From the NCBI GenBank assembly GCA_963930645.1, contig OZ005650.1:60009218-60073217 (forward strand): a stretch of DNA of 64,000 nt. The letters run 5' to 3'. Positions 12,222 through 23,730 of this stretch are shown piece by piece; positions within the stretch are counted from its first letter, which is position 1; each line of letters starts with the position of its first letter. The notes under the pieces are model-generated. The model was not told the DNA's origin. It saw nothing but the letters and a program-made list of their open reading frames with translations, and searched no databases. The position numbers and the translations under genes are program-made. This DNA is from Salticus scenicus (Eukaryota; Arthropoda; Arachnida; Araneae; Salticidae).

Positions 12222-13511
12222 TCTTTTGAATTTAAAATTTCTTCAAAAGAAAGTTCTTAAATCTCGCAGCTTCTTAAAATTCAAATAAAACCACAGACAC
12301 GGTAATTTGTATTGTACAAGACGTCTAATATAGGTAAAAAAACAAGCTTTTACAATTTTAAATTCAGTTTTTATATAGAAAAATGTAGAGGAACTTTGGT
12401 TTTAATAATTACTTTATACATTACTTTCTTGTAGGTTAACATTGCACTAGTATATCCAAAATTTACAATGAAGTATATATTGTATTGAGTTAGCATTTTA
12501 ACATTGTTGTACTACCCACATTACACCAAACTATGAGGTAAAGTAAGTAATTGGTAGGATAATGTCAGTAGTTGAATTTAAAAGTGTACAATTTATCCTC
12601 AATATAAACATTTTGATTTTCTTATGATCCAGTTCTGAAAAAAAAAAAAAAAAACTGTGTATAGTTTGAGGAAAAATGCAGTTAAGATGGAATAATATAT
12701 ATATATATATGTGTGTATTAAATAAAAAAGTGAGTTCGGTTATCAAGAGTAAATTCAAGTATTTTTGCAATGTTTTATGTCAGTTATTCAAGACGAATTA
12801 AAGCAGCGTACATATAGTACTTTCCAGCATCTGAACCCTATCAGAATTTCCCAAAATTTCTTTAGGGAACGAGGACCAGTTGATAATCTAATTTCATCTA
12901 TGTTAAAAGTTTTCCCACGCTGATCTTGTAACTTTTTGACGCTCAAACAGAAAGTAACATTTTACTCTCTTGAAATAAAATTCGAAAATAACCCAAATTG
13001 AGTGAACTCTCACTCATTTGCCTAGAAGAAACATACGCTCTCATCTTGAGTTAAATTCACTGAATTAAATGAGTTAACATACCGCACTCAAACATGATTA
13101 TTTATTGTATTTGAGTAATTTATTTATTTTATTAATGATTTTAATAAAAATTATTATAACAAACTACTTTACAATGAAGGTGCCCGTTGCATTTGCGTGC
13201 AACTAAAAATGCGTTACAGCGAGAGCGATGTTGCTGATACAAGTAAATAACCCGAGTATCGATTAAAATTAATAACTCAAGTTCGCTTAAACAAAAAGCT
13301 ATTAATTAGCTCAAAGAATTGCCTTTTTAACTGAAGTCGATAAAAAAAAAAAAAAAAAAAAATCTGGTGTGCAACAGCCACACGACTGCCATTACCTAGT
13401 ACTACACACATTATAAACATTTTATGTACATTTTTTATTTAAATAAGTAACAAAATTGTTTTTTCCGTCAAATAAGTTATTTAAAATAATAATTAGAAAA
13501 ATAATAATATA
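12222..13511. other. AT-rich spacer, no gene seen
   Basis: Contains poly-A (13343-13361) and a short (TA)n (near 12694-12710). No TE ends or coding frames recognised. Confidence 0.5.
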
Positions 13512-14011
13512 TGTATGTAGAATCTTGGCTGGGCGTCTAGGGGTGGGGCAATGATGAGATGCAACTTAGAGAACTGCACGTTTATTGAAGACACACAAAA
13601 ACACAAAATATACAGAGATAATATTATAAAAGTAGAATTTCTATCAATAACCATTTGCTGGTTTCGAGGCCTAATACACATAACAAACTCTCTTCATCAG
13701 TAGAACTAACACAAAGTAACATATGAGCACTTCCTCGCTTTAATAATTCACATTAGTACCTACGCGTACTATTTCAAATATGTGAGATTGTGGTATAGAG
13801 CTCTCCATGGCTCTACCCAACTATTAAGAGCACTACAAGCTCTAATTAGAAGAAAATGACCACATCAGCCTTCGCGCTGACGGTCTCAACAGCTCTTCAT
13901 GGCAGGTAGCTCCCGACTACATTTCAGTTCGTCCTCTCGTCGAAAGATGGGCATCGGAGGCAGCGCCATGTGTTGACTGTACAAGGAATGCGTCCCTCAA
14001 AGCTTTCCACA
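13512..14011 (-). repeat. probable solo LTR, 500 bp, minus strand
   Basis: Read on the minus strand it begins TGTGGAAAGC and ends GATTCTACATACA, so it has TG..CA ends. A polyadenylation signal AATAAA sits about 70 nt before the 3' end (plus-strand TTTATT at 13581-13586). TATA flanks both sides, giving a 4-bp target duplication that is weak because the flanks are AT-rich. The body is notably less AT-rich than its surroundings. No internal retrotransposon domain lies next to it, which fits LTR-LTR recombination. Confidence 0.55.
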
Positions 14012-14103
14012 TATATTAATCATTTTCCAGATATGTTACGAAATTCTGAGGAGATATTGTTAGAAAATAGTTTGCATTAATTTTATTATTTGAGTAAAAG
14101 TTT

Positions 14104-14521
14104 TTGGAAACTTTAATTTTATTTTCAGTAATTTTTAAAATGTTAATTATAAATATTTTCAGATAAATTTGTTTAATAATTAATGATGTCATATCCTTTT
14201 AAAATTACTACAAATACATGCAAGTTAACTTTTCTTGTAATATTTTTTATATTTTTAATAAATTCATAATAGTCAAATTTATGTCCCAAAATATGTTCAC
14301 TTTCAGAAATTTTCATTTCGTTTGTTAAATTTAATCCTGTTCCATTTATTTTTATTTATTATAAATTGCCATTTGTTTGGAAACTTTAATTCTATTTTCA
14401 GTAATTTTTAAAATGTTAATTGTAAATATTTTCAGATAAATTTCTTTGTTAATTAATGACGTCATATCCTTTTAAATAACTACAAATACATGCAAGTTAA
14501 CTTTTCTTGTATTTTTTTTTT
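14104..14521. repeat. two direct repeats of about 145 bp, offset 273 bp
   Basis: 14104-14248 and 14377-14521 share TTGGAAACTTTAAT, CAGTAATTTTTAAAATG and ACAAATACATGCAAGTTAAC in the same order. They are an old duplication with AT-rich sequence between. Confidence 0.75.
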
Positions 14522-14926
14522 AAACATGTATAAATAATAATACTAATAATACAAAATATACAATCGTCCTATACTGAGGCTGTTCCATTTCTTTAACACG
14601 ATTTTTCTAAATTTAATTTTAATTTAATTTAATTTTTTTTCTTTATATATTTTTTTCCCCGACATCAAAAGAAATATAAAACTCAAGGTGCAACACTACA
14701 AATGGTGACAACTCAAAATCGCAGATTGAAAGAAATAGCCTTGTCTCACTGGGAGGGGGGGGGAAGAGGAAGTAGAAGAAGTGTGTTTAAAAAACATACT
14801 TTATTGTTATTATTTCTAATTTTGACTCTGTCACGCTTTAGGCTTAAGAGATTTCCTTGGACTCTGTCTCCTATTTTTCATACTTTAGTTAATTTAAAAA
14901 AAATCTAACTGTCCGATCGATAAGCT

Positions 14927-15170
14927 GTTTAATCCGACGGATTTAGAAAAATTGCCCCTTTCATTTGGTATCTTATTTGTAACGAATTTTTTATCAGATT
15001 TTTTAAAATTAATTAGAATATGAAAATAACAGCTTTAAAATAGACATGTTTAACCCGACGGATTTAGAAAAATTGTCCCTTTCATTTGGTATCTTATTTG
15101 TAACGAATTTTTTATCAGATTTTTTAAAATTAATTAAAATATAAAAATAACAGCTTTAAAATAGACATTC
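14927..15170. repeat. two-copy tandem repeat, period 121 bp
   Basis: Copies start GTTTAATCCGACGGATTTAG (14927) and GTTTAACCCGACGGATTTAG (15048) and are almost identical. A diverged relative (TTTGGTACCGAATTTGTAACG) lies near 55290. The gypsy-like LTR at 15223 follows closely. Confidence 0.85.
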
Positions 15171-15222
15171 AATTAATTTTTGCCTTTTTTTTTTTTTTTT
15201 TTAAGCATAAAATGAAATATGC

Positions 15223-15545
15223 TGTAATGACTTTTAGACCGACTGAAGGGCGCTGTCTGTCCAGCGCAGACGAAAAAGACTTTCGATTTGAAGAGAGACT
15301 TTGACTTAGTTTTTTAGAGAGTGGATGATGCAATGAAGGTATAAAAACGCCTGGTTTGAGGACCGCTCGTATTTTTGTTTGGTGGACTGGAAAATTATGT
15401 CCATTTAAAAATATTAATGTTTACATAGTTTATTTACGTTCTTTTTTATGTTATTTGTGATGTGTTGTGTATGTAAATGAGAAAATAAATAGTTTTCACG
15501 GAAAAGGATCGCCTCTTCATGATCTACATTCTTCTAATCATCACA
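15223..15545 (+). repeat. 5' LTR of the gypsy-like element
   Basis: Begins TGTAATGACTTTTAGACCG and ends CTAATCATCACA. It carries a TATA-like TATAAAAACG near 15340 and AATAAATAG near 15485 (polyadenylation signal). A short palindrome, GCGCTGTCTGTCCAGCGC, lies near 15250. Confidence 0.9.
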
Positions 15546-16575
15546 GTCTACTGTTATGGTGGCAGCTAAAGCCATACGTCCGACGCTACAAAGAATTCAC
15601 GCTACTAAAGGGGTAAGTGCCTTTATGTATGAAACAGTGCCTTGATTTAAAAATAATATAATAAATCAGCTCAGTCCTTGTATTAGGACGTGAGAAGATA
15701 TTTTTTTTTAAGTACTTAAATTCACATTATATGTATTTAATTGTGAAATATACATAGCATCGCTTATCCCTATTTGATAAAAAGATTATTTGAAATTATT
15801 ATTTGTAGAGAAAATATATATATATATATATTAAACTGATTTATCCGTTGGTTAAAAGAAATAAAAAAAAAAGAAGAAAATCTTTCAATTTTTTTTGTCG
15901 ATGTATTTCGAAAAAAAAAATAAAGTTGATGAATCAGTGAGAAATAAATGAATATATATGTTTTTTCTTTTGTTTAATGGTATAATAATAATAAAAACTT
16001 ACTGTAGAATAAGTACTTTTGAAAAGAATTTCGGTTTTAAACGGAATTGCAAAATTTGAGAACAAGTTGAAATAAAGTATCTGTTCTGTAATAAAAGCTA
16101 AATAGAGATATTCTTTTTTAGGGCTTTAAGAAATAAAAAATAAAAAATAATGTATTTATTATCGAATTAAAAAGAAAAATGTTGAATGATTCATATTAAT
16201 GTGCATTTCAGGTCATTTTTATTTCTGATATTTTATTGGATTTATTTTTCTTTCTGTCTCTTTTTACTGATTTGGTATTTCTTTGCTGAATAATACAAAA
16301 ATAAAGAGTGAATGAAGGATAAAAATAAAAAAGAAATTAGTTTCGATTTCATGTAAAATGAATTTGTTCGTGTTTGGAACAAAAGATTTTCGTTTCGATT
16401 TGAAGTAAAATAGTAGTTTCTGTTTCAAATGAAGTGTTTAACGATTAGATGTTCATTTTATTTCTTAATATTAATTACTATGGTAATTTATGTTACTTAA
16501 ATCTAATTTTGTGGAACTTACCTTTTTTTTTTTTTTTGATAAAGAAAAGAGTTTCGGTTTCGAAACGAAACTATT

Positions 16576-16607
<32 letters not shown>

Positions 16608-16906
16608 GGGGGGGGGGGGGGGTTGAAGAAAAATATTAATTATTCTGTTTCCTGAGAAATATGTGTGCAAAAAGAATCAAATAGTTTTGCAAATAAATTA
16701 ATTTATTTCTGTTTTGAATTGAAATAATGATTGTGTAGGAAACAAGTAGTACTTAGTATGAGAACATACTTGGTTTAAAATATTATTTTGAATAATATTT
16801 TTGAATATATGATTTATTTAATAAAAGAAATTTGGGTGATTAATAATGTTCACGTATTCTGTTCTTTAAGAAGAAAGTGTTTCTTTTTATGAAAAAAATA
16901 TATATT

Positions 16907-16942
<36 letters not shown>

Positions 16943-17163
16943 GTTCTCTTAAATAGAGATATATAAGGTATTTTTCATAAGTAGATACCATTAACGGTAT
17001 TAGATATTATTTTTTAATTAATTGCAAAGGTTAATTACCCTTAGTATCCTTTTTTTTTTGTGTGTGTTTGATTGATTTTGAAAAAATTAAATCTGATTAT
17101 TTTATTTGTTTATATTTTATTATCGTTTTGAGAGCATTCTGGTTTTGTTTGGGGTTTACAAAC
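15546..17163 (+). other. long untranslated leader of the gypsy-like element
   Basis: About 1.6 kb without a plausible gene. A possible primer-binding region (TGGTGGCAGCTAAAGCC) starts about a dozen bases inside the LTR. The leader has accumulated homopolymers: T/G compound at 16576-16622 and poly-A at 16912-16940. The frame at 16449-16655 is an artefact of these tracts. Confidence 0.6.
16576..16622. repeat. poly-T joined to poly-G
   Basis: About 30 T residues run directly into about 16 G residues. A long G run is exceptional in this AT-rich window. Confidence 0.95.
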
Positions 17164-18792
17164 ATGGCATTTTTAGCTAAAGCTCGAAAACATGAATTGG
17201 TTCAAATTTGTGAAGAAATCGGTGTCGAAGCAGATGCTTCCAGTAGAGTTATTGACATCAAGAAATTAATTTTATCTAGCAAGTCCTATAATGAGGAAGA
17301 AGTAAAATTAATATTGGAAAGGCTTCTTGAAGATAAAAAAATACAAGAAGAAGAAAGAATAAGACAAGAAGAAAGAGAAGAAAGAAGGACCCGAGAAACT
17401 CAACAATACGAACTTTAATTAAAGAAATTGGAAATTTCAAAAGAAAATCCTGAAAGATTATTAGAACCAGAAAAGGTGACTGAATCGGTTCCAAGAATTC
17501 AGTTAACGCAAATTACCCCAAGATTTGATGAAAAACATGATGAAATGGGTTTATATTTAATAAATTTCGAAAGAAGAGCGGAGATGGCACGAGTTCCAAA
17601 AAAGGATTGGGTGGCCTACCTGTTAGCAGTTTTACCGCCAGAACTTTCCAATATGTTGGCCAGAGAGTCGCCAAACGATGCTACAAATTATGATTTTGTT
17701 AAAAATATCATTATGAAAAGATATAAATTAAATAGTGAAAAATTGAAACAATATTTTTATAAGCACCACAAATCGTCCGAAAAATCTTGGAGAAATTATG
17801 CCCAGGAGCTTTCTAGTTATTTTACGGAGTGGCTTACAGAATTAAAGATAGAGAATTTTCAACAGCTGTAAGACCTAATAGTGACTGAGCAGTTGAAGTT
17901 TTGAGTGCCTGCTGATGTAAGAGATCATTTTTTAGATAACTGGCTTACCTTTACAACACCTTTAGACTTAGCTGAAAAATTAGATGAATTTGAAAGCATA
18001 AGAGAAAGTTTTAAAAGGAGGGATTTGCCCAAAAAGAACTTTTCCAGCTTTCGTAACCAAAGTGGAAACTTTTGTGATGATAAGTCTAACGATAATAACA
18101 AAGATGTCAAGCCGAAATTTCTTGCAAAACAAGAAACATCCCAGGACCATCAGAGAAATAAAGAATTTGATAAAAGAAAAATTGCTCGTTGCTATGAATG
18201 TGGATCTACTAATCATCTTAGACCTCAGTGTGACAAATTAAAGAAAACTCAAGAATTTATCTCACATATTATAGCTGAGGCAGGTTCTGATGAATCAATG
18301 ACACCTTATACTAGTTTAGGTAAAGTGAATGGTGCTGAGATGAAGATAATTCGAGATACTGGTGCTTCATGTGATTTGATCAGCAGCAAGTATGTGAAAC
18401 CACATATGTACACAAATGAGAAAGTGTACATTAAAAATCCATTAGAAGTGGATCCTGTTTGCCTACCACTTGCAGAAATTGAATTAGATTGTAAAATGGG
18501 ACACATAAAAACTAAAGCAGCTGTCCTACAAAATTCCTTTTATAGTAACAAGTATTTGTTAGGAAATAAAACTGCTGCAATGTTCAAAAATTGCAAATCA
18601 AAAGAAAATGTACAAGAGCATAAGCTAAAATCAGTACAAACAAGAAATGCTAAGAAATTTTTAAAGATGAATAAAAATATTCAAAATAAAGATGTTGCTC
18701 ATTTTGACCAAAATTTGATTGACAGCAAATCTGAAGATGAAAAGAAAACTGAAGAGGTAGAAGAAATCCTGCTTTTCATGGCCAGAACTTAA
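17164..18792 (+). pseudogene. gag-pro: gypsy-like Gag and protease, broken by three stops
   Basis: Gag forms the particle and the protease matures it. ATG 17164 opens a frame (starting MAFLAKARKHELVQ) with a charged helical N-terminus. In-frame stops fall at 17416-17418 (TAA), 17869-17871 (TAA) and 17902-17904 (TGA), while the same frame continues on each side. Later come a CCHC zinc knuckle (CYECGSTNHLRPQC, about 18190-18231) and an aspartic-protease active site in RDTGASCDLISS (about 18352-18387). A VQTRNAKK block that resembles the protease-RT linker follows near 18640. Frame 1 ends at 18792, while the retrotransposon reading appears to continue in frame 2 (EFVEEL near 18815), implying a frameshift. 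Dead. Confidence 0.85.
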
Positions 18793-19717
18793 TAATACCT
18801 CTCCAAAAGAGTTTGTTGAAGAACTGCATGATATCAAAGAAAATCAAAATAAAATAGAAAATGAAGTTGTTCTTAAAGAGAAAATAAATTTTGACCATCT
18901 CAAAACTGAAAATTTCAGATTGTTAAATGAAATAATATGTTTGAAAGGGGAGATGGAAGAAAAGAAAATTAAAGAACAAGAAATGTCTCTTGAAAACAAA
19001 AAACTTACTGAAGAGTTGGAACATACTACGAAAAATATTTCGGAACTAAATAATGCCTTAAAAGATTTTAAACAGAAAAATGAAGACTCTAATTTTGTGA
19101 TAGACGAACTAAAAGCTGAAATAGGTGCTTATCTGAATAAAAAATGCTTAGAATATGAAAAGCAGATAAATGAAGAAATTCAAGAGAAAGAAAAGTTTGA
19201 AAATAAGTTAAAAACTCTTCGCCTTGATTCACAAAGTGAAGAAAAGAATTTTCTAAATCAGTTAGAAATTTTGAATGTTGAAAAGAATAATTGCAAACAA
19301 GAACTGGAAAATACGAAAACTGAAAATCTTAAGCTGTCTAATGAAATCAACATAATTAAAGAAGAGCTCTTAAGAATAAAAGGTAAAGAAAATGAAATTT
19401 GTCTTAAAAATGAAAAGCTTGTTGAAGAAAGAAATGAAATTACTATAATTAATTCTAAATTAGATTACCTGTTTAATATTCTTGAAGAGAAAGAAAAAAT
19501 TTCTAATGCTAAATTGGATCAGTTGACAGCTGAATTGCAAAACAATAAATTAGATCTTATGCAATTATCTGAAAAATGCTTAACTTATGAGAAACAATTG
19601 AAGGAACAAAAATATTTGAAAGAAGAGCTTTCTGCAACTACATTCAGTACATTCAAGCCCAAGAACAATGTACCAAAAGATTCTAGTGAACTAATGGCAA
19701 ACTTCATTGAAACATAG
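18761..19717 (+). CDS. coiled-coil reading frame inside the gypsy-like element
   Basis: A 318-codon open frame. Its first 25 codons or so still look like retrotransposon linker (NTSPKEFVEEL). From about 18835 it becomes a continuous Glu/Lys/Leu/Asn-rich helix-forming sequence with leucine-spaced heptads (for example ELEHTTKNISELNNALKDF, and KLVEERNEITIINSKL further on) to about residue 295. It ends SSELMANFIET. No enzyme motif is present. Retrotransposon Pol has no such domain, and it occupies the place of the missing RT core, so I infer capture of a cellular coiled-coil coding sequence without introns. The cellular parent is not recognised. An element-specific accessory protein is the alternative. 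Confidence 0.7.
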   Translation, partial: KKSCFSWPELNNTSPKEFVEELHDIKENQNKIENEVVLKEKINFDHLKTENFRLLNEIICLKGEMEEKKIKEQEMSLENKKLTEELEHTTKNISELNNALKDFKQKNEDSNFVIDELKAEIGAYLNKKCLEYEKQINEEIQEKEKFENKLKTLRLDSQSEEKNFLNQLEILNVEKNNCKQELENTKTENLKLSNEINIIKEELLRIKGKENEICLKNEKLVEERNEITIINSKLDYLFNILEEKEKISNAKLDQLTAELQNNKLDLMQLSEKCLTYEKQLKEQKYLKEELSATTFSTFKPKNNVPKDSSELMANFIET

Positions 19718-20228
19718 TGAAAAGTGTCCAGTGCCATATAGAGAGAAAGTCGTCAATTTTTCTAAAGCAAGAAAAATACATGTAAGAGACATTTCCTTCA
19801 AAATGAGTGTTACTAAGTTGCACATTAAACCTTCTAACTGTCAACCTACTCGAGCTCATGTGAAAAATTCCAGACATTTAGTAGGCCAGAGGTTGAGAAC
19901 TCCAAGTGATATGAAGGTTCGAGACAAGAAAGATTCTTCGTCTCATACTACCAAGACTCACGTGACAGCCTTTTTGAAATTAGCTGAATACTATCAAAAA
20001 TGCATTCCTGAATTTTCTGAAAATGCAGCTTTATTGTCAGACTTACTAAAGGATTGGACTCTAAAATCCACTGACTGGAATAGCTCTTGCCAAATTGCCT
20101 TTGAAGAGCTAAAGAAGAATTTATCTCAAAATTGTATAAAGCTATTCATGTTCCCAAGAAAAAGAAAAAGAAAAAAAAAAGACCAAATACCAGACTTTTA
20201 CTTTGGGAACTCTATGCAGATTATTTAA
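19707..20228 (+). pseudogene. end of the captured segment joined to the gypsy RT-connection segment
   Basis: A third frame overlaps the end of the coiled-coil frame, so a single-base shift probably separates them. The first 80 or so codons (CPVPYREKVVNFSKARK and basic Ser/Thr-rich sequence) match nothing I know. From about 19950 the translation becomes typical of gypsy Pol just after the RT domain: KTHVTAFLKLAEYYQKCIP, then SENAALLSDLLK and AFEELKKNLSQ. A lysine/arginine run and a stop follow where RNase H should begin. This is a 3' breakpoint from captured to retrotransposon sequence; RNase H and integrase are missing. Confidence 0.7.
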
Positions 20229-20816
20229 TTAGGAGGTTGTTGAGTGTATAGAATTACAATCTCTGAATGCTGATAGATTAAGTCTTATCCCTTAGTTTAA
20301 AAAAGTTTCTGTATTTGTTTAATTATTGCTATAAATCGTATTTGTTTAATTATTGCTATATATATTGTATTTGTTTAATTATTGCTATATATATCGTATT
20401 TGTTTAATTGCTATATATATATATATGGTATATATTTGTTTTCACTATCTATATTTTACTTTGCATATCTATTTAGTGTCATAGGTATATTGTGTAATAA
20501 TATTTAATTTTCTATTTGGTATATATATTTTTGTATATTTTAAAAATAGTTAAATAGTGTATTTAATCTGAAATTGGGATAAGTCTGGTGCATTTAAATA
20601 TAACCAGGTACTGTTTCTGCATAGAATTGGTGCTTGCTCGTATTTTTTTTAAATTTATTACTTGTTTTAAATTAATTACGATATTAAGAAAATGGACCAA
20701 TATGTTGAACATTGTGACTATTGATTTTGAATATAGACTTATCCTAATGAAGTATCATTTAACCAAACTTCCCCCTCTACAATAGTGAAAAGTTTCTCCC
20801 CTGAAGGGAGGAGGTC
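20229..20816 (+). other. noncoding 3' tail of the gypsy-like element with minisatellite and PPT
   Basis: No recognisable coding. A polypurine tract (GAAGGGAGGAGG, about 20803-20814) immediately precedes the 3' LTR, as needed for plus-strand priming. Confidence 0.65.
20312..20425. repeat. minisatellite, four units of 27-29 bp
   Basis: Units begin TATTTGTTTAATTATTGCTA at 20312, 20339, 20368 and 20397. The last is shortened and runs into (TA)n. Confidence 0.9.
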
Positions 20817-21139
20817 TGTAATGACTTTTAGACCGACTAGAGGGCGCTGTCTGTCCAGCGCAGACGAAAAAGACTTTCGATTTGAAGAGAGACTTTGACT
20901 TAGTTTTTTAGAGAGTGGATGATGCAATGAAGGTGTAAAAACGCCTGGTTTGAGGACCGCTCGTATTTTTGTTTGGTGGACTGGAAAATTATGTCCATTT
21001 AAAAATAATAATGTTTACATAGTATATTTACGTTCTTTTTTGTGTTATTTGTGATGTGTTGTGTATGTAAATGAGAAAATAAATAGTTTTCTCGGAAAAG
21101 GATCGCCTCTTCATGATCTACATTCTTCTAATCATCACA
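20817..21139 (+). repeat. 3' LTR of the gypsy-like element
   Basis: Same 323-bp length as the 5' LTR, with about seven substitutions. Ends ATCATCACA and is followed by the ATGC duplication. Confidence 0.9.
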
Positions 21140-21452
21140 ATGCTTTCACGTGAAGAAAAGGAAAAATATTAAATATTAAATTTGCTCAGTTGCTCATGCA
21201 TATGAAAAAATGACGTCTATAAAATAATAATAATAATAATTTTAAATTTTAAAAGTAACGAAGAGATAAATAGAGTGCGAAAATTTAGCACGGGCTTGCT
21301 AGCAAATGAATTATTTGAAGTGAGAAATAAATAAAATGAAATGATAATTTTTAACGGGCGTCTTAGGCGCCCTAGAACTAACTAGTAAAAGATACTCAAT
21401 AAATAAATAAATAAAACATTTATACAGAAATAAGTATTTAATTAAAATCAGG

Positions 21453-21860
21453 ACAACTAATAGAGTGTTTATATATCAAGTTTGAAGAAAATCTTTAGAA
21501 CCGTTTTTGAGATACCGACTTATGGTCCCACTTCCGGTTTCCGATGTCCCACTTCCGGTTAAACTCAATTATTGACAGGAAAACAGTAATTACATACAAA
21601 AGCATATTTAAACGTGAGCTAAAATGGTGAGTTTGAAAAAAATCCGTACAGCTGTTTTTAAAGGAACGCCCTTGGGAGACCTGAAATTGAGCTATATATA
21701 CAGGACGCCTATCAATTTTCCTGAACTAACCAACTATATCATTCGAAAGAACATCTAATAGAGTGTTTATATAGCAAGTTTGAAGAAAATCGTTAGAGCC
21801 GTTTTTGAGATACGGACTTACGGTCCCACTTCTGGTTTCTGATGTCCCACTTCCGGTTTT
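21453..21860 (+). repeat. degenerate direct repeats of about 300-bp spacing
   Basis: 21453-21560 and 21750-21860 share CTAATAGAGTGTTTATAT, CAAGTTTGAAGAAAATC, CCGTTTTTGAGATAC and GATGTCCCACTTCCGGTT. A weaker third version lies near 21600-21660. They resemble decayed non-LTR 3' regions, but no family is assigned. Confidence 0.7.
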
Positions 21861-21973
21861 TCAATTTTCACTAAAATTTGGAAATTTTATCTGTACACCA
21901 GACGTATTTCAGATCTAAAGTTTCGTAGCTCTATCTTTATTAGTTTCTGAGCTATAATAGCCAGAAGATTCTC

Positions 21974-21976
<3 letters not shown>

Positions 21977-22005
<29 letters not shown>

Positions 22006-22024
22006 TACATACATACATACACAC
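21977..22024. repeat. (ACAT)n/(AC)n compound microsatellite
   Basis: ACAT tetramers, then AC dimers, then ACAT tetramers again. It is followed by a hairpin (ACTTCCATTACC ... GGTAATGGAAGT, 22123-22157) and by a CTTAAAACGTGTAAATCAGG block shared with the array at 24285-25560. Confidence 0.9.
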
Positions 22025-22169
22025 TGACCAATTGCCAAAAACCACTTTTTTGGACTCAGGGTCCTTAAAACGTGTAAATCAGGTGAAAACCCGACTTCGA
22101 ATTTTTAGACCGAATACAATACTTCCATTACCTACGGTAGTAGGGTAATGGAAGTAAAAAGAATAACTT

Positions 22170-23481
22170 CTACTTGACACGGTTAATTATCTCATTTATT
22201 TTAAGAGCGTAATAATTGGTCAATGCTTTGAACTTTACATAATGTTCCAAATATGGGTACTTACTTTATTCTCGAAGAAAGTGGCTGACCGTATAATTTA
22301 ATGATGAAATTTCAGATATTTACTGCAATTTCATAGTGTGTAGAGGATAAACTTCAAATACAAATTAACTGATTAAAAAAAGAAAAAAAAAACCTTCAAA
22401 CAGAAATTAACATTCTAGCATTATAGTAAAAACAAATAAAATATTAACGGGAAAATGGGTTTTATTTATGAAGACATATTTTCCAGACTTATTTTATTTA
22501 CTTATCTGCTAATTAATAAAGGTTAATTTGAAATATAGCATTTAATAATCCAAATATGGCATTTAATGTAACCAAATTACTTTTAGTATACTATAAAGAA
22601 ATGATGAATGTCTTTTACGCCATTTCATATGAACCATACTTTTGCCCATATAGAAAATATATGTTATTATAATAAGATATTGGGATGTCCTAATAGTGTT
22701 GATATGTAACAAGAAATTTCATCCATGGATGTAATGTAGATGAATCTTTTTGTGTATCGATATGCGCAAATCCTTTTTCCGATCACAACTATTGTTTGAA
22801 GTAATACCCCCATATGATACAGATTTAGAAATACAGAATTTGGACATTCTTCCAGTACTTTTTTTCTTTTCTTTTTATTATTATTATTCTGATAACAGAC
22901 AAACAGACAGCACACACACATACTCATGGACAGACAAGCACACAGACACATAGGCTAACATCTAAACCTTATTATTTGAATTCGGGAAGTCTCAAACACG
23001 ATTTATTGCAAAAATTCAGTTTTGTAAATTTGACCTGGAAACAATATTTCCTCTATTATATTTGGGTATCAGAAATTAAAAAAATGTGTTTGTTTACCTT
23101 TTAAATTCAAAGAAAATAAGAAAACTAATTAACAACACTTTTAAGTGCAATTTCTTTAAATTGCGTGAACCACTAATTAAAATTCTCACAATTTTACTTT
23201 TCTAATATGAGAAAAATATTTTACAATGAACAGTTTAAAAGAAATAAAAAAAAAAAGAAAAAGAAAATTCCTATTAAAAACATAAAACTATTATGTTAAT
23301 TTACACTATTTTATTTTAGTGATGTGAAAGTAGGTTTTTAAGAAGCTTCTTTAGAATGTTAAACTAACATTTGTAAGAAGTAAACGCTTTTTGATTAAGT
23401 TAAAATTGAAAGTTTATTTTTAAAGTCGTTTCTTTAGTAATTTATTTTAACTAAAATTAAAATATTAAAATTTCCCGCACA

Positions 23482-23519
<38 letters not shown>

Positions 23520-23683
23520 TAAATTGTGTTTTACAAAAAACATTCACATTATTTTCTAAATTAACTTTAAAGTTAATTATAAATATGTGATGATTTTTCT
23601 AAAGCTTATATTTGTTAGGGGAAAAAATGAAATTATACAAATAAATCAAAACGCAAATAATATGTAAAATTTCTCCTAACACG

Positions 23684-23690
<7 letters not shown>
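22170..23690. other. AT-rich spacer, no gene seen
   Basis: Holds a short ACAC/ACAG-rich tract (22895-22950) and a 30-nt poly-T (23486-23516). Frames over these are not believed. Confidence 0.5.

Positions 23691-23730
<40 letters not shown>

Larger units (their letters stand above)
15223..21139 (+). mobile_element. Ty3/gypsy-like LTR retrotransposon with captured coiled-coil sequence
   Basis: Two 323-bp LTRs flank 5.3 kb of internal DNA, with a 4-bp ATGC direct repeat outside (15219-15222 and 21140-21143). Order: 5' LTR, a long 1.6-kb leader, gag with a zinc knuckle, an aspartic-protease motif, a coiled-coil segment, a short RT-connection segment, a noncoding tail, a polypurine tract, 3' LTR. 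The RT core, RNase H catalytic region and integrase are absent. The LTRs differ at about seven of 323 positions, so insertion is not very recent. Non-autonomous and now broken. Confidence 0.85.

Noticed and set aside
18760..19717. Coiled coil as an Env or accessory protein of the retrotransposon
   Set aside because: It lies upstream of a Pol segment, not after integrase, and has no signal peptide, membrane segment or furin-like site; capture of other coding DNA fits better.
20739..20927. 62-codon minus-strand frame
   Set aside because: Antisense shadow of the gypsy-like 3' LTR boundary.
22123..22157. Helitron 3' end (hairpin ACTTCCATTACC ... GGTAATGGAAGT)
   Set aside because: No CTRR end follows at the proper distance and no Rep/helicase coding is present.
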